From: a virus
Strand: one strand, 5' to 3'
Virus record (IMG/VR): IMGVR_UViG_3300034356_001764
Location: 1-64,000 of that record
Length of the DNA: 64,000 nucleotides
A program made the translations under genes and the position numbers. This document shows, piece after piece, positions 42,301 through 49,841 of the stretch (its first letter is position 1; the number at the start of each line of letters is the position of its first letter). The notes beneath the pieces were generated by a model. That model had not been told where the DNA came from. It was given only the letters and a program-made list of their open reading frames with translations, and did no database searches.

Positions 42301-44097
42301 TTAAGAATTACAAGTGTTAGATCTACTATTACATCCACATCCACAAGTTGGAGTATTATTACAACATGTTTGAACAGGTGTACATGTATAGTTTGGATCT
42401 CTTGCTCCTTGTAAATCTGCTAGTTCTTTTTTAACAAGCCACTTTTCTCCAAGACTTGTATCAGGACAACAATTGCTTATACCATATCTTCTTTCAAGAA
42501 CAGTTTTATATAAGATGTCTGCTGAGTTACATGCAAATCTCTCATACTTTTCTGTATCACATGCTGGTACAAAGTATCCAGGTCTGATAAATCTTTTAGG
42601 CAAAGGTTCAACAGGACATTCTCCATTAACACAATCTCCAAAATAAATTGGTTCTCTTGCTGTTATCCATTCTCTTACACATAACTTTTCAGATTGTGTA
42701 TTAGGATCTAATCCTCCAAGAGTAACTGGGGCACCGGTGCAATCTATATATGATAATACTCCAGAAGTATTTGGCCAAGCAACAGAACATCTACAAGCAA
42801 GTTCTGCAAGACATGCTGGACAATCAGCATAATCAACTACTACTGTAACTTCTGTAGCTATAGAAGATTGATCAAAAGTTGGAAGTTCTAAAATATTAAC
42901 TTCCCAACATATATCACAGTCTTTCAGTTTTATTACATTGCCTATTTCTGCACTTAAATCTGTATAAGTATAAATAGTTGGTTCAATACCACTGCAATCT
43001 GTTAATTCATAATAAGTTCTACTACAAGCTAAACAAGATTCAAATGATGTAATGATATTAATTACTTGTGTTGCCGGTGGCATATAGTTAATCAAATCAA
43101 CAAACCAACATTCTCCACAATCAAGTTTTACTGTTTGCCCTACATAAGCAGAGTAATCATCTAAACTATACTTAATGATAGACTGATTATTACAGTTAGT
43201 AAATTTGTATGCAACTATAGGTAGACAAGTTGGACAGTCAGCATATACTTGAAGTATTGTTACATTTACTGCGCAGTCACAAGGGTCTTCTGAAATATCA
43301 ATTGTCCAACAACCATCATAACCTTGTATTGTAACAACATTATTATTAGCATAATAACCAAGTACTGTTGTTGTATTAGATATAATTAATGTTTCTTCAG
43401 TTATACAATTAGTAAAAGTAAAACAAACCTCTGGACATACTCCGTCTACACATAGTCCAAAATTATATACAATACCATGAGTTCCTCCTGTTACAACAGG
43501 TACAATCAAAGAACAAATTGTTGTACTTCCACTAGTTACTACTAGTTCTAAGTCTTCATTTACATAAGTAATAGATGTTGGATTACCTGTAATTGAATAA
43601 CAATTAAGTGCACATAAACATTCTACATCAGGATCAGCACTTATATTTAACGCACCTTCACAATCTCCTAGATCATTTTCTACAACAAAGTAACAACTCC
43701 CATATCCAACTAATCCTGTAAACTGACCAATGTAAGGTATTAGTGTATCACTAGTTGATACTAAAACTGGTAAATCTGGTTCACATGGATAAAGTGTATA
43801 ACACTGTATCTCAACCGCACATGGATTACATAACTCTATATTTTCACATTCATCTGCTAATGCAAAATTAGAAAATGAAGGAGTATCAGGATAATCAGAA
43901 AAACTAGTACCAATGTTAGTAATTGTATAGCATTTATTTGGTTGAAAAATAATTCCATTTATACTTGTTATTGATCCAGTATAAACATATACTCCATTTG
44001 AAACAACACCATCTCCTATTGGAAAATTAAAATAATCCAACGCAGGTCCTAAATTAGAACAACAAGGAACAATACTATAATATGGTTTACCAGCCAT
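42301..44097 (-). CDS. Cysteine-rich tandem-repeat virion protein
   Basis: A 598-residue protein with repeats of roughly 65 residues. Each unit has a Cys-bearing aromatic strand (CFTFTNC, AYKFTNC, TYYELTDC), a Gly-containing turn before a second Cys (GYDGCWTID, DCGECWFVD, DCDICWEVN), and a closing CPxC or CxAC pair (ADCPTCLP, ESCLACSR, ADCPACLA). At least three clear copies fill the middle, with weaker ones before. The C-terminal 190 residues are different and end CCNNTPTCGCGCNSRSNTCNS, which may bind metal. A virion surface or decoration role is inferred from position between capsid and fibre genes. The Cys pattern suggests metal sites or cross-links. No enzyme motif is visible. Confidence 0.6.
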   Translation of the reverse strand: MAGKPYYSIVPCCSNLGPALDYFNFPIGDGVVSNGVYVYTGSITSINGIIFQPNKCYTITNIGTSFSDYPDTPSFSNFALADECENIELCNPCAVEIQCYTLYPCEPDLPVLVSTSDTLIPYIGQFTGLVGYGSCYFVVENDLGDCEGALNISADPDVECLCALNCYSITGNPTSITYVNEDLELVVTSGSTTICSLIVPVVTGGTHGIVYNFGLCVDGVCPEVCFTFTNCITEETLIISNTTTVLGYYANNNVVTIQGYDGCWTIDISEDPCDCAVNVTILQVYADCPTCLPIVAYKFTNCNNQSIIKYSLDDYSAYVGQTVKLDCGECWFVDLINYMPPATQVINIITSFESCLACSRTYYELTDCSGIEPTIYTYTDLSAEIGNVIKLKDCDICWEVNILELPTFDQSSIATEVTVVVDYADCPACLAELACRCSVAWPNTSGVLSYIDCTGAPVTLGGLDPNTQSEKLCVREWITAREPIYFGDCVNGECPVEPLPKRFIRPGYFVPACDTEKYERFACNSADILYKTVLERRYGISNCCPDTSLGEKWLVKKELADLQGARDPNYTCTPVQTCCNNTPTCGCGCNSRSNTCNS

Positions 44098-44103
44098 TGC
44101 TTT

Positions 44104-44343
44104 TTATTTTGTGAACTTACCTAAGTTCTTATATCTTTCTCTTCCCCATACATCTAATGATACAGGTGCTTTTCCTTCAATTGTTACAGGAGCTTTTCTT
44201 GCTTGTTTTATAACAGGTACTGGAGCTTTACTTGCTCCTGCTGTTTTTCCTAGACAGCTAGTGCATCCTTGAGATCCGTTTGGTAATGTTCTTTTCTGAC
44301 ATGAGCATGTCATTGCACTACCACAGTTTGAACATTTTGCCAT
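44104..44343 (-). CDS. Small zinc-ribbon-like protein
   Basis: A 79-residue basic protein. Its opening MAKCSNCGSAMTCSCQKR has four Cys in a ribbon-like arrangement, and CTSC follows at about residues 27-30. The rest is Lys/Ala/Pro-rich (KAPVPVIKQARKAPV) and ends RERYKNLGKFTK. A similar MAKCxxCG opening occurs in the 114-residue protein at 48.2 kb. It may be a minor virion or assembly protein; function unknown. Confidence 0.55.
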   Translation of the reverse strand: MAKCSNCGSAMTCSCQKRTLPNGSQGCTSCLGKTAGASKAPVPVIKQARKAPVTIEGKAPVSLDVWGRERYKNLGKFTK

Positions 44344-44364
44344 AATTTATTGGTTTTTAATTAG

Positions 44365-44931
44365 TTAACAATTTGTACAAGTCATCTTATTCAAAAGCTT
44401 AAGGGCATAATTATATAAGCTCATTCCCTTTTGAGGCTCATGACAAAATTCTACTTTAGATATTGCAGCATCAAGATACATCTTTATGAAACGCAACTCT
44501 TCAAGTTTTTGTTTTATTATTAATGGTGGATCACATGCATTTGCATCAACACTACAAAGTACATTGTAATATTTATTCATTGCTTGTGTGATTCTCATAT
44601 GGTTATACTCTACATATACTTGGTCATTAGGAGATACACTGTATTTGATTATGTAAATCCCATCTGGAATATCCACATACTGTGTACCACAATTTGTAGT
44701 TTGTAGTTGTAAATCACATGCTGTTAAAGTAATATGTCCACTATTAACAAAATCAGTCATTACAGCTCCCTCAATCTGATTTGAATAGCCAAATCCTGGT
44801 ACTGTTATATTAAGAGTAGGACAAGTAACTGGGATTAAAGGATTCACTGCATAAACACTTGTATCAAAAATCTTTAATACACATGAGTTCATTACAAAAG
44901 GAACCTCTAAGCTTAAGACATGATTTGCCAT
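44365..44931 (-). CDS. Conserved capsid-region structural protein
   Basis: A 188-residue protein with a beta-rich first 110 residues (HVLSLEVPFVMNSCVLKIFD, FGYSNQIEGAV, VDIPDGIYIIKYSV) and a helical end (KQKLEELRFIKMYLDAAISK). It contains several Cys residues, including a terminal CTNC. It follows the terminator of the 564-residue gene and precedes the Cys-rich repeat gene. The combination suggests a minor virion protein or fibre-attachment adaptor. I do not recognise a named family beyond crAss-like synteny. Confidence 0.55.
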   Translation of the reverse strand: MANHVLSLEVPFVMNSCVLKIFDTSVYAVNPLIPVTCPTLNITVPGFGYSNQIEGAVMTDFVNSGHITLTACDLQLQTTNCGTQYVDIPDGIYIIKYSVSPNDQVYVEYNHMRITQAMNKYYNVLCSVDANACDPPLIIKQKLEELRFIKMYLDAAISKVEFCHEPQKGMSLYNYALKLLNKMTCTNC

Positions 44932-44942
44932 AATTTTATATT

Positions 44943-44979
44943 AAAAAAAGGGGAGGAGTATGAAACTCAGCTCCCCTTT
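44943..44979 (-). terminator. Strong rho-independent terminator
   Basis: Perfect nine-pair stem AAAGGGGAG / CTCCCCTTT followed by a T-run on the minus strand. It lies about 40 bases past the stop of the 564-residue gene. Placement implies that gene is expressed at a high, separately set level. Confidence 0.85.
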
Positions 44980-45016
44980 CTAGTTATTAATTAGAATTAA
45001 TTAAATACCTAAGACA

Positions 45017-46711
45017 TTATAATTGTCCACCTGGACGTGGACCTGGTCTAAAACCTCTTGGAGGTAGTGGAGGAAATATAATTGGAACAATACATTCTGT
45101 TTCACATGTAAAGTTATCAAATTCACAAACACCACATGCAGTTAACCATTCAGTAGTAACATCATTAAACTCAGACAGACCAGTATTATCTGTTGCAACA
45201 ACTTGCAATAAGTATTGATCATTATCAAATGTACTTGATGGGTTGTTGAAACGTGGAACACTATGTTGTAAACATGATTGGAAGTACAAACCATTACGGT
45301 TAATTGAAGCAATGATTTGGTTTCCTTGAGTAATTTCACGGATACGTAAATCAGAATGTAAGAAGTTTTGTCTGTATGCTTCTGACAATGTTAAGTCACG
45401 TACAATTGTTTCACCAAGTCCATTAGCTTGAGTACCTAAACACTCATGAACTACACAAATTCCATCAAATGTACATGGATCACCATTTAAGTCAACCTCT
45501 GATGCATAAAGTTTAACTGGTTCAACTTCATAGAAGTCAGTTAATTGGAATGTACAATCACCAAACTTAGTATCAACATAAGCACCATTTAATATCATAC
45601 CTGCACATGCACCATCAATATATCCTGGAGATACATAGTTATCCCAAGTATCACCACCTAAAGCAACTAAGTCAGCAGCAGAAGTTCCTGGAGCATACCA
45701 AAGAACACCAGTCTGATCTTGTACAATAATTTGTACAAAAGGATTTACTACTGGGTAACGTAAGATTGCATCAGCCCATTTGATAAATACTTCAGTTGAG
45801 TCAACCGGAGTTGGTGCAATTGAACCTTCTGGACAACATCCTGTATATGCATCAGCAATATAGTATGCATTGTGATTCAAGTAACGTAAAGCAGGAGAAC
45901 CTTTGATATCAATACGTAATGAGTAAGTCTCACCACATAAGAATTCTTTACAACATGAAACACCACCTGAACCTGTAATTGGATCTACATTAGCTGTAGT
46001 AACGTCAGTTACAGTAATTTCTGCAAGACCATCACCACCACCTGTAAGAGTAATTACATCAGCAGGAGGAATACCAGAACCATCACTATATCCTTTTCCA
46101 GGATTAATAATTGTAACAGATGTAACTGCGCCACCCACTCCAGTGCCACTTATTTGAACTACAATTCCAATACCAGCTCCTGTAGTAGTTGTTGCTGTAA
46201 TAACTTCACCTAATACATATCCAGAACCATCATTAGCAGGAACTACAGCAGCAGCAAGTACACCACCACCTGCAGTCCAGAATGTAGAACCAACATGAAG
46301 TACTTCATTTTGAGGTTCACATGGATCTACTGTGTAGAAACGTGATACATACTTAGGATTGATCATCTTAGACTTGTTAGTCTCAGTGTATCCACCATGG
46401 AAAGGACCAATTTTGTCATTAGTATAAATTGCAGAACCTGCAAGTATTACATTACAACAATTGTCAGGAATAACTGACAAGTTAGTTTTTGGATTAAAAT
46501 ATCCAATATACCCACTGTAGAAAGCACCAAAAATATTTTCTGCTTGAGCAGATAATGAATTTAATGCATAAGTTGGTAAACCAGTAGTAGTTAAAAATCC
46601 ATCAACTGTAACTGCTGGAGCAACTGTGCCATCAAGCAAAGTTACAGTTGTTGTTAAAGACTCTCCTGTTGCAAGGAATGTCTTTCTAAACGCGTGATTA
46701 AAATAAGCCAT
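45017..46711 (-). CDS. Auxiliary capsid / abundant head protein with inserted Gly-rich beta repeat
   Basis: A 564-residue protein. The opening MAYFNHAFRKTFLATG and the beta-rich, Cys-containing body (PDNCCNVILAG, CCKEFLCGETYSLRIDIKGS) are like abundant structural head proteins of crAss-like phages. Residues about 150-240 form a Gly/Thr/Val-rich insert with GSGYVLGEVITATTTTG and INPGKGYSDG, typical of repeated beta modules in phage appendages. It ends in a Pro/Arg/Gly tail (PPLPPRGFRPGPRPGGQL). A strong terminator follows and an AT-rich leader with an A-rich stretch next to the ATG precedes it, both suggesting high expression. The auxiliary-capsid name is inferred. Confidence 0.6.
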   Translation of the reverse strand: MAYFNHAFRKTFLATGESLTTTVTLLDGTVAPAVTVDGFLTTTGLPTYALNSLSAQAENIFGAFYSGYIGYFNPKTNLSVIPDNCCNVILAGSAIYTNDKIGPFHGGYTETNKSKMINPKYVSRFYTVDPCEPQNEVLHVGSTFWTAGGGVLAAAVVPANDGSGYVLGEVITATTTTGAGIGIVVQISGTGVGGAVTSVTIINPGKGYSDGSGIPPADVITLTGGGDGLAEITVTDVTTANVDPITGSGGVSCCKEFLCGETYSLRIDIKGSPALRYLNHNAYYIADAYTGCCPEGSIAPTPVDSTEVFIKWADAILRYPVVNPFVQIIVQDQTGVLWYAPGTSAADLVALGGDTWDNYVSPGYIDGACAGMILNGAYVDTKFGDCTFQLTDFYEVEPVKLYASEVDLNGDPCTFDGICVVHECLGTQANGLGETIVRDLTLSEAYRQNFLHSDLRIREITQGNQIIASINRNGLYFQSCLQHSVPRFNNPSSTFDNDQYLLQVVATDNTGLSEFNDVTTEWLTACGVCEFDNFTCETECIVPIIFPPLPPRGFRPGPRPGGQL

Positions 46712-46741
46712 TTTTTCTTTTTTTTAATTTATAAACAATAC

Positions 46742-46755
46742 TATAATATAATAAA
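46742..46755 (-). promoter_or_regulatory. Candidate AT-rich promoter before the abundant head protein
   Basis: TATAATATAATAAA on the plus strand, a variant of the repeated intergenic motif, 31 bases from the ATG. Between it and the ATG is an A-rich stretch suitable as a Bacteroidota-type ribosome-loading region. Confidence 0.35.
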
Positions 46756-46774
46756 ACTTTTTGAAACTTCCAAA

Positions 46775-47287
46775 TTATTTTAAGAAAAGTAATTTGTATT
46801 TTGTAGAATTAATAGAATCTTTTATAAGATCTAAATTATTTACTATTTCTGAGTATGGCATTTTACCTTGTAGTTTAGTTACCATAGCATAGATATCTCT
46901 TAGGTAAGCAACACCATCTGCAACTGTGTCAAGTGTTCTTGGTGCTACATCTTTACACTGAAGTATTTTTTCAGATACTCCTTGGTAACCTTCCATAAGA
47001 GTATCTACAAAATCAGGTAATACATCATAAAATTTATTAAGAGCTTTATGAGCAGCATATGATCCTTCTCCTGTTACTTTAAGGTGTAATTTATGAAAAC
47101 TATTTCTTGCATTCATTAATTCCATTGCACAAGCTGCTACCATTGTATCTAAAGAACTTCCACCAACTCCTGAATCTGGAGTAGGTTCAGGTTTAGCTGG
47201 TTCTGACTTAGGCACTATTGGTAATGATTGAGGTCTACTAATATTTGCTGACTCAGGATTTCTTTTTAACATTCTAGGTTTTTCCAT
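46775..47287 (-). CDS. Ferritin-like (DUF5856-type) protein
   Basis: A 170-residue protein. The first 45 residues are Pro/Ser/Glu-rich and disordered. The rest is helical, with FHKLHLKVTG (His65, His68), then SYAAHKALNKFYDVLPDFVD (His80, Asp88, Asp95) and Glu99, the spacing of metal ligands in Dps/ferritin-like four-helix proteins. I associate it with DUF5856, found in many phages. It lies among capsid genes. It could be a virion-linked four-helix protein or an iron-binding protein. Family call is from the motif; metal binding is inferred. Confidence 0.6.
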   Translation of the reverse strand: MEKPRMLKRNPESANISRPQSLPIVPKSEPAKPEPTPDSGVGGSSLDTMVAACAMELMNARNSFHKLHLKVTGEGSYAAHKALNKFYDVLPDFVDTLMEGYQGVSEKILQCKDVAPRTLDTVADGVAYLRDIYAMVTKLQGKMPYSEIVNNLDLIKDSINSTKYKLLFLK

Positions 47288-47292
47288 TATTT

Positions 47293-47991
47293 TTAGTTGT
47301 TACGTTCAGCAGTTTCTGTTCCTCTAGAAAATTGGTTTCCTGATTCAATATCTCCGGCCAGAATAGCCACAGCCTCATCAATTATTACTTCAATTATATC
47401 ATCTTTAAATTCACAGTTTACTTCTACAGTAGAAGCAAGTCCAGTATATGGATCTACACAACCTTGTACTTGAATTTTAATTGGCTGTCTATAGTAAATA
47501 AGATCAGCTGTTCCAACTTCAAAATCTCCATTAGTGTAGATGTTTACTCCATTGCCTTTTAATGTTGCAAAAGTTTCTGCCCATTCAAAGTTAGGCTGCT
47601 TTGCTTTATCTCTAAGAAGCTGATTAAGATTTCCCTCTTCTGCTAAGTATACAGTCATACGTCTTTTATCACAACAACCTTTTTTAGCAAAAACATCAAC
47701 TCTCTTCCATTGTAAATAGTCTGCTGGTATATTCCCCCGGAAATAATACTCCTTATTGATCAAGCCTAAACCATTAGTAACAAGTAATACTTGGAGATCA
47801 TCCTTTCTTCTTGTAGACTGTTCATCACCCTCTCTCACAGGATTAATCCCATGAAGCTGTCTTCTAGCCCACTCTACCTGAGCTTTATTAAAGGACTCAA
47901 CAATTTGCCAGCATTCTATGTTGTCATAGTCTTGACTGTCAAGCTTATTAAGCCTTTGCTTCATCTTAACGGTTATAACACTGTTATTCAT
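47293..47991 (-). CDS. Conserved crAss-like structural protein
   Basis: A 232-residue protein. It begins NNSVITVKMKQRLNKLDSQD and contains WQIVESFNKAQVEWARRQLH, a Cys pair (AKKGCCDKRR), a beta section (VNIYTNGDFEVGTADLIYYR) and a helical end (DDIIEVIIDEAVAILAGDIE). This order resembles head-completion or connector-type proteins of crAss-like phages. It lies three bases from the small 74-residue gene and five from the ferritin-like gene, in one operon. Exact role unknown. Confidence 0.6.
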   Translation of the reverse strand: MNNSVITVKMKQRLNKLDSQDYDNIECWQIVESFNKAQVEWARRQLHGINPVREGDEQSTRRKDDLQVLLVTNGLGLINKEYYFRGNIPADYLQWKRVDVFAKKGCCDKRRMTVYLAEEGNLNQLLRDKAKQPNFEWAETFATLKGNGVNIYTNGDFEVGTADLIYYRQPIKIQVQGCVDPYTGLASTVEVNCEFKDDIIEVIIDEAVAILAGDIESGNQFSRGTETAERNN

Positions 47992-47994
47992 ATC

Positions 47995-48219
47995 TTAGTT
48001 TCCTTTTCTTGCTTTAGCCATTGCTTTAAAAGTTTTGGCTAATGCTTTACGTTTTGGTGTACAAGTTGGTTTTGACATGGGAGTGCAAAAACCTTTATGT
48101 TTTGGATTAACAGCATCCTGTATCCAGTTCTTATCTTTTACAGCACCACCTTTTTTATACTGGTTTGTTCCACGGTTTGTCTTAATTATTTGACTAAGAC
48201 TAGTATCTCCAGTTGCCAT
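47995..48219 (-). CDS. Small basic protein, paralogue 1
   Basis: A 74-residue basic protein. From about residue 28 it reads KDKNWIQDAVNPKHKGFCTP and continues through MSKPTCTPKRKALAKTFKAM. This half is nearly identical to the 49-residue protein at 49.35 kb. The N-terminal part has TNQYKKGGAV, an example of the KKGG motif common here. A high Lys content suggests nucleic-acid or acidic-protein contact. Probably a minor virion protein; function unknown. Confidence 0.6.
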   Translation of the reverse strand: MATGDTSLSQIIKTNRGTNQYKKGGAVKDKNWIQDAVNPKHKGFCTPMSKPTCTPKRKALAKTFKAMAKARKGN

Positions 48220-48221
48220 AA

Positions 48222-48566
48222 CTATTTCTTTTTAAGGGAACCGCCTAGTTTTTTAATAACTCCACGGCCTTTAAGAATATCAGCTTTAGTAACTTTACCA
48301 TCTTTGTTTAAATCTGGAAAACCACCTTTAGCCATTTTACGTGCCATTACACATCTTCCATTTTCATCTCTAACCATACCACCTTTACAAGAAGATTGTA
48401 CTGCACGGTTAGGAGCAAATGCTACTGACCCACCTTTTTTAAGCATGCGTCCTTCATCAGTACGTGGGTTATTACCATACTTAGGCATTCCAACAATTTC
48501 TGCTGATCCACCTTTTTGCATTTTCTTCATTTTTGTGGTACCCCCACATTGCATACATTTTGCCAT
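48222..48566 (-). CDS. Small basic protein with zinc-like start and EF-hand-like loop
   Basis: A 114-residue protein. It opens MAKCMQCGGTTKMKKMQKGG and has further Gly-pair motifs at LKKGG, CKGG and MAKGG. Residues 85-96 read DLNKDGKVTKAD, matching an EF-hand calcium loop (Asp85, Asn87, Asp89, Gly90, Val92, Asp96) as in dockerin-type single loops. The small size and position in the capsid cluster fit a minor virion protein. Calcium binding is possible but untested. Confidence 0.6.
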   Translation of the reverse strand: MAKCMQCGGTTKMKKMQKGGSAEIVGMPKYGNNPRTDEGRMLKKGGSVAFAPNRAVQSSCKGGMVRDENGRCVMARKMAKGGFPDLNKDGKVTKADILKGRGVIKKLGGSLKKK

Positions 48567-48578
48567 GATATATAGTTT

Positions 48579-49046
48579 TTAACAATTCCATTTTTTTAGT
48601 GAAAGAGCCTTTCTTGTAGGTCTTCCTTTTTCATCCTTCATAGGCCCAGGCATTCCTGACATTCTAGCACAGAAACTCTTACGTCTCTTAGCATCTTTGC
48701 TTCCAGCTTTAAGCTTTGAAGGTTTAGTAGTTACAGCTGTCTTAAGTTTACTACCAGGATTAGCTGCTCTATAGCTTGCTACACCTTTAGCATTAAGACC
48801 TCCTGTAGGATTCTTACCTTCTTTCCTTGTCCAAGCGGCTGTGCTTCCACCATTTTTCATGGCTTTACCTTTGTATGTAGATTGTCTATCAAAACCTGGA
48901 TCATTTTTTATTCCTCTAGATTGATATGAATTAGGGGGTGTATAATTAAAACCTGGATCATTTTTTTTTTGTTGTTTAAATGTTTTACCCATTTGATTTT
49001 TTAGTAACCAATCAATTTTTCTTGTCCAAGCTGCAGTCTTTGCCAT
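48579..49046 (-). CDS. DUF6321-like virion protein
   Basis: A 155-residue basic protein. TAAWTRK occurs at residues 4-10 and 69-75, and KNDPGF at 28-33 and 47-52, so the front half looks like a degenerate duplication. The second half, from AAWTRKEGKNPTGGLNAKG to RRKSFCARMSGMPGPMKDEK and the terminal LSLKKWNC, is what I recognise as DUF6321, widespread in tailed-phage genomes. The function of that family is not known to me. Its place beside other small basic proteins suggests a minor virion component. Confidence 0.65.
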   Translation of the reverse strand: MAKTAAWTRKIDWLLKNQMGKTFKQQKKNDPGFNYTPPNSYQSRGIKNDPGFDRQSTYKGKAMKNGGSTAAWTRKEGKNPTGGLNAKGVASYRAANPGSKLKTAVTTKPSKLKAGSKDAKRRKSFCARMSGMPGPMKDEKGRPTRKALSLKKWNC

Positions 49047-49060
49047 TATTCAATATTTTA

Positions 49061-49345
49061 TTATTGCTTCTCTTTAAGCTTTTTAACCCCAAAGTAAACT
49101 CCGGTTCCTGCAGCTCCTGCTCCAAGAATACCACCTACTACACCAGCACCTTTTTCTTTAAAGTTACTCCAAGCTCTAGCTCTCTTATTCTTTTTCTGGG
49201 CACGGTTAAAATTACATCCTCCGCGTTGCGCTTCAGGTAGTGAATTCATATTACCTATCATGGCTCCGTTACTAGCTTTCTTTAATTGAGCTTCTTTAAC
49301 ATTATTAAAATGTGTAAGCGGATTTACTTTCTTTACTGCTTTCAT
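49061..49345 (-). CDS. Small basic protein with C-terminal membrane-like glycine helix
   Basis: A 94-residue protein, basic in the first 65 residues, then GAGVVGGILGAGAAGTGVYF, a Gly/Ala-rich hydrophobic stretch long enough to span a membrane, with a Lys-rich end (GVKKLKEKQ). A holin-like or virion membrane-active role is possible, but the gene sits in a capsid cluster rather than next to lysis genes. It starts two bases after the 49-residue gene. Confidence 0.55.
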   Translation of the reverse strand: MKAVKKVNPLTHFNNVKEAQLKKASNGAMIGNMNSLPEAQRGGCNFNRAQKKNKRARAWSNFKEKGAGVVGGILGAGAAGTGVYFGVKKLKEKQ

Positions 49346-49347
49346 AA

Positions 49348-49497
49348 TTATCTTTTTTTTGCCATTGCTTTAAAAGTTTTGGCTAATGCTTTACGCTTTG
49401 GTGTACAAGTAGGTTTAGACATTGGAGTACAGTAACCTTTGTGTTTAGGATTTACTGCTTTTTGAATCCATTTGTCATCCTTCTTTTTAGTTGCCAT
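49348..49497 (-). CDS. Small basic protein, paralogue 2 (49 residues)
   Basis: An ORF of 50 codons filling the gap between two annotated-length genes, starting at ATG 49497 and ending with TAA at 49348. It reads MATKKKDDKWIQKAVNPKHK and continues GYCTPMSKPTCTPKRKALAK. It matches the C-terminal half of the 74-residue protein at 48.0 kb almost residue for residue, and the two genes share long stretches of DNA. It is packed with two bases to the next gene and two to the previous one, consistent with a true gene. Function unknown; likely a minor virion protein. Confidence 0.7.
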   Translation of the reverse strand: MATKKKDDKWIQKAVNPKHKGYCTPMSKPTCTPKRKALAKTFKAMAKKR

Positions 49498-49499
49498 AA

Positions 49500-49838
49500 C
49501 TATACTTTTTTAACTCTTCTTCCCATACCTACTCTAGACTTCTCAGCTTTTTTAGCAATTAGTTTAGAAGGTGTAATTTCACTCTTTGTTTTAGGTGTAT
49601 CTTTAGATACTCTTCTTGTAGGCCGGCAGTATTCATTTTTACCACCGGCTCCACAAGCTTTACCTGATTTTGTATCTTGCCATTTTTCTGCTTGCCATCT
49701 TTTTAAGTTTGTTCCTTCTTTAGTCTTTCTTACTGTACCTGAACCTTTACGGCATTTGGCAATAGCCTGAGAAGCTCTAGCTGAAGGAAACACAGCATAC
49801 TGTGCTTTTACTTTACTATAACAAGCATCTTTAGGCAT
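49500..49838 (-). CDS. DUF5872-like protein
   Basis: A 112-residue basic protein. Features: ACYSKVKAQYAVFPSARASQ, AIAKCRKGSG, KRWQAEKWQD, then ACGAGGKNEYCRPTRRVSKD and TPKTKSEI. The conserved serines, Cys pairs and RPTxRVS motif are those I recall for DUF5872, found in phages and large DNA viruses. A nucleic-acid or virion-assembly role is plausible. No enzymatic residues are visible. Confidence 0.6.
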   Translation of the reverse strand: MPKDACYSKVKAQYAVFPSARASQAIAKCRKGSGTVRKTKEGTNLKRWQAEKWQDTKSGKACGAGGKNEYCRPTRRVSKDTPKTKSEITPSKLIAKKAEKSRVGMGRRVKKV

Positions 49839-49841
49839 AAT

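Noticed and set aside
48890-48972. Direct repeat of AAACCTGGATCATTTTTT, possible array
   Set aside because: Only two copies, and both encode the KNDPGF peptide repeat of the DUF6321-like protein. This is a coding duplication, not a CRISPR array.
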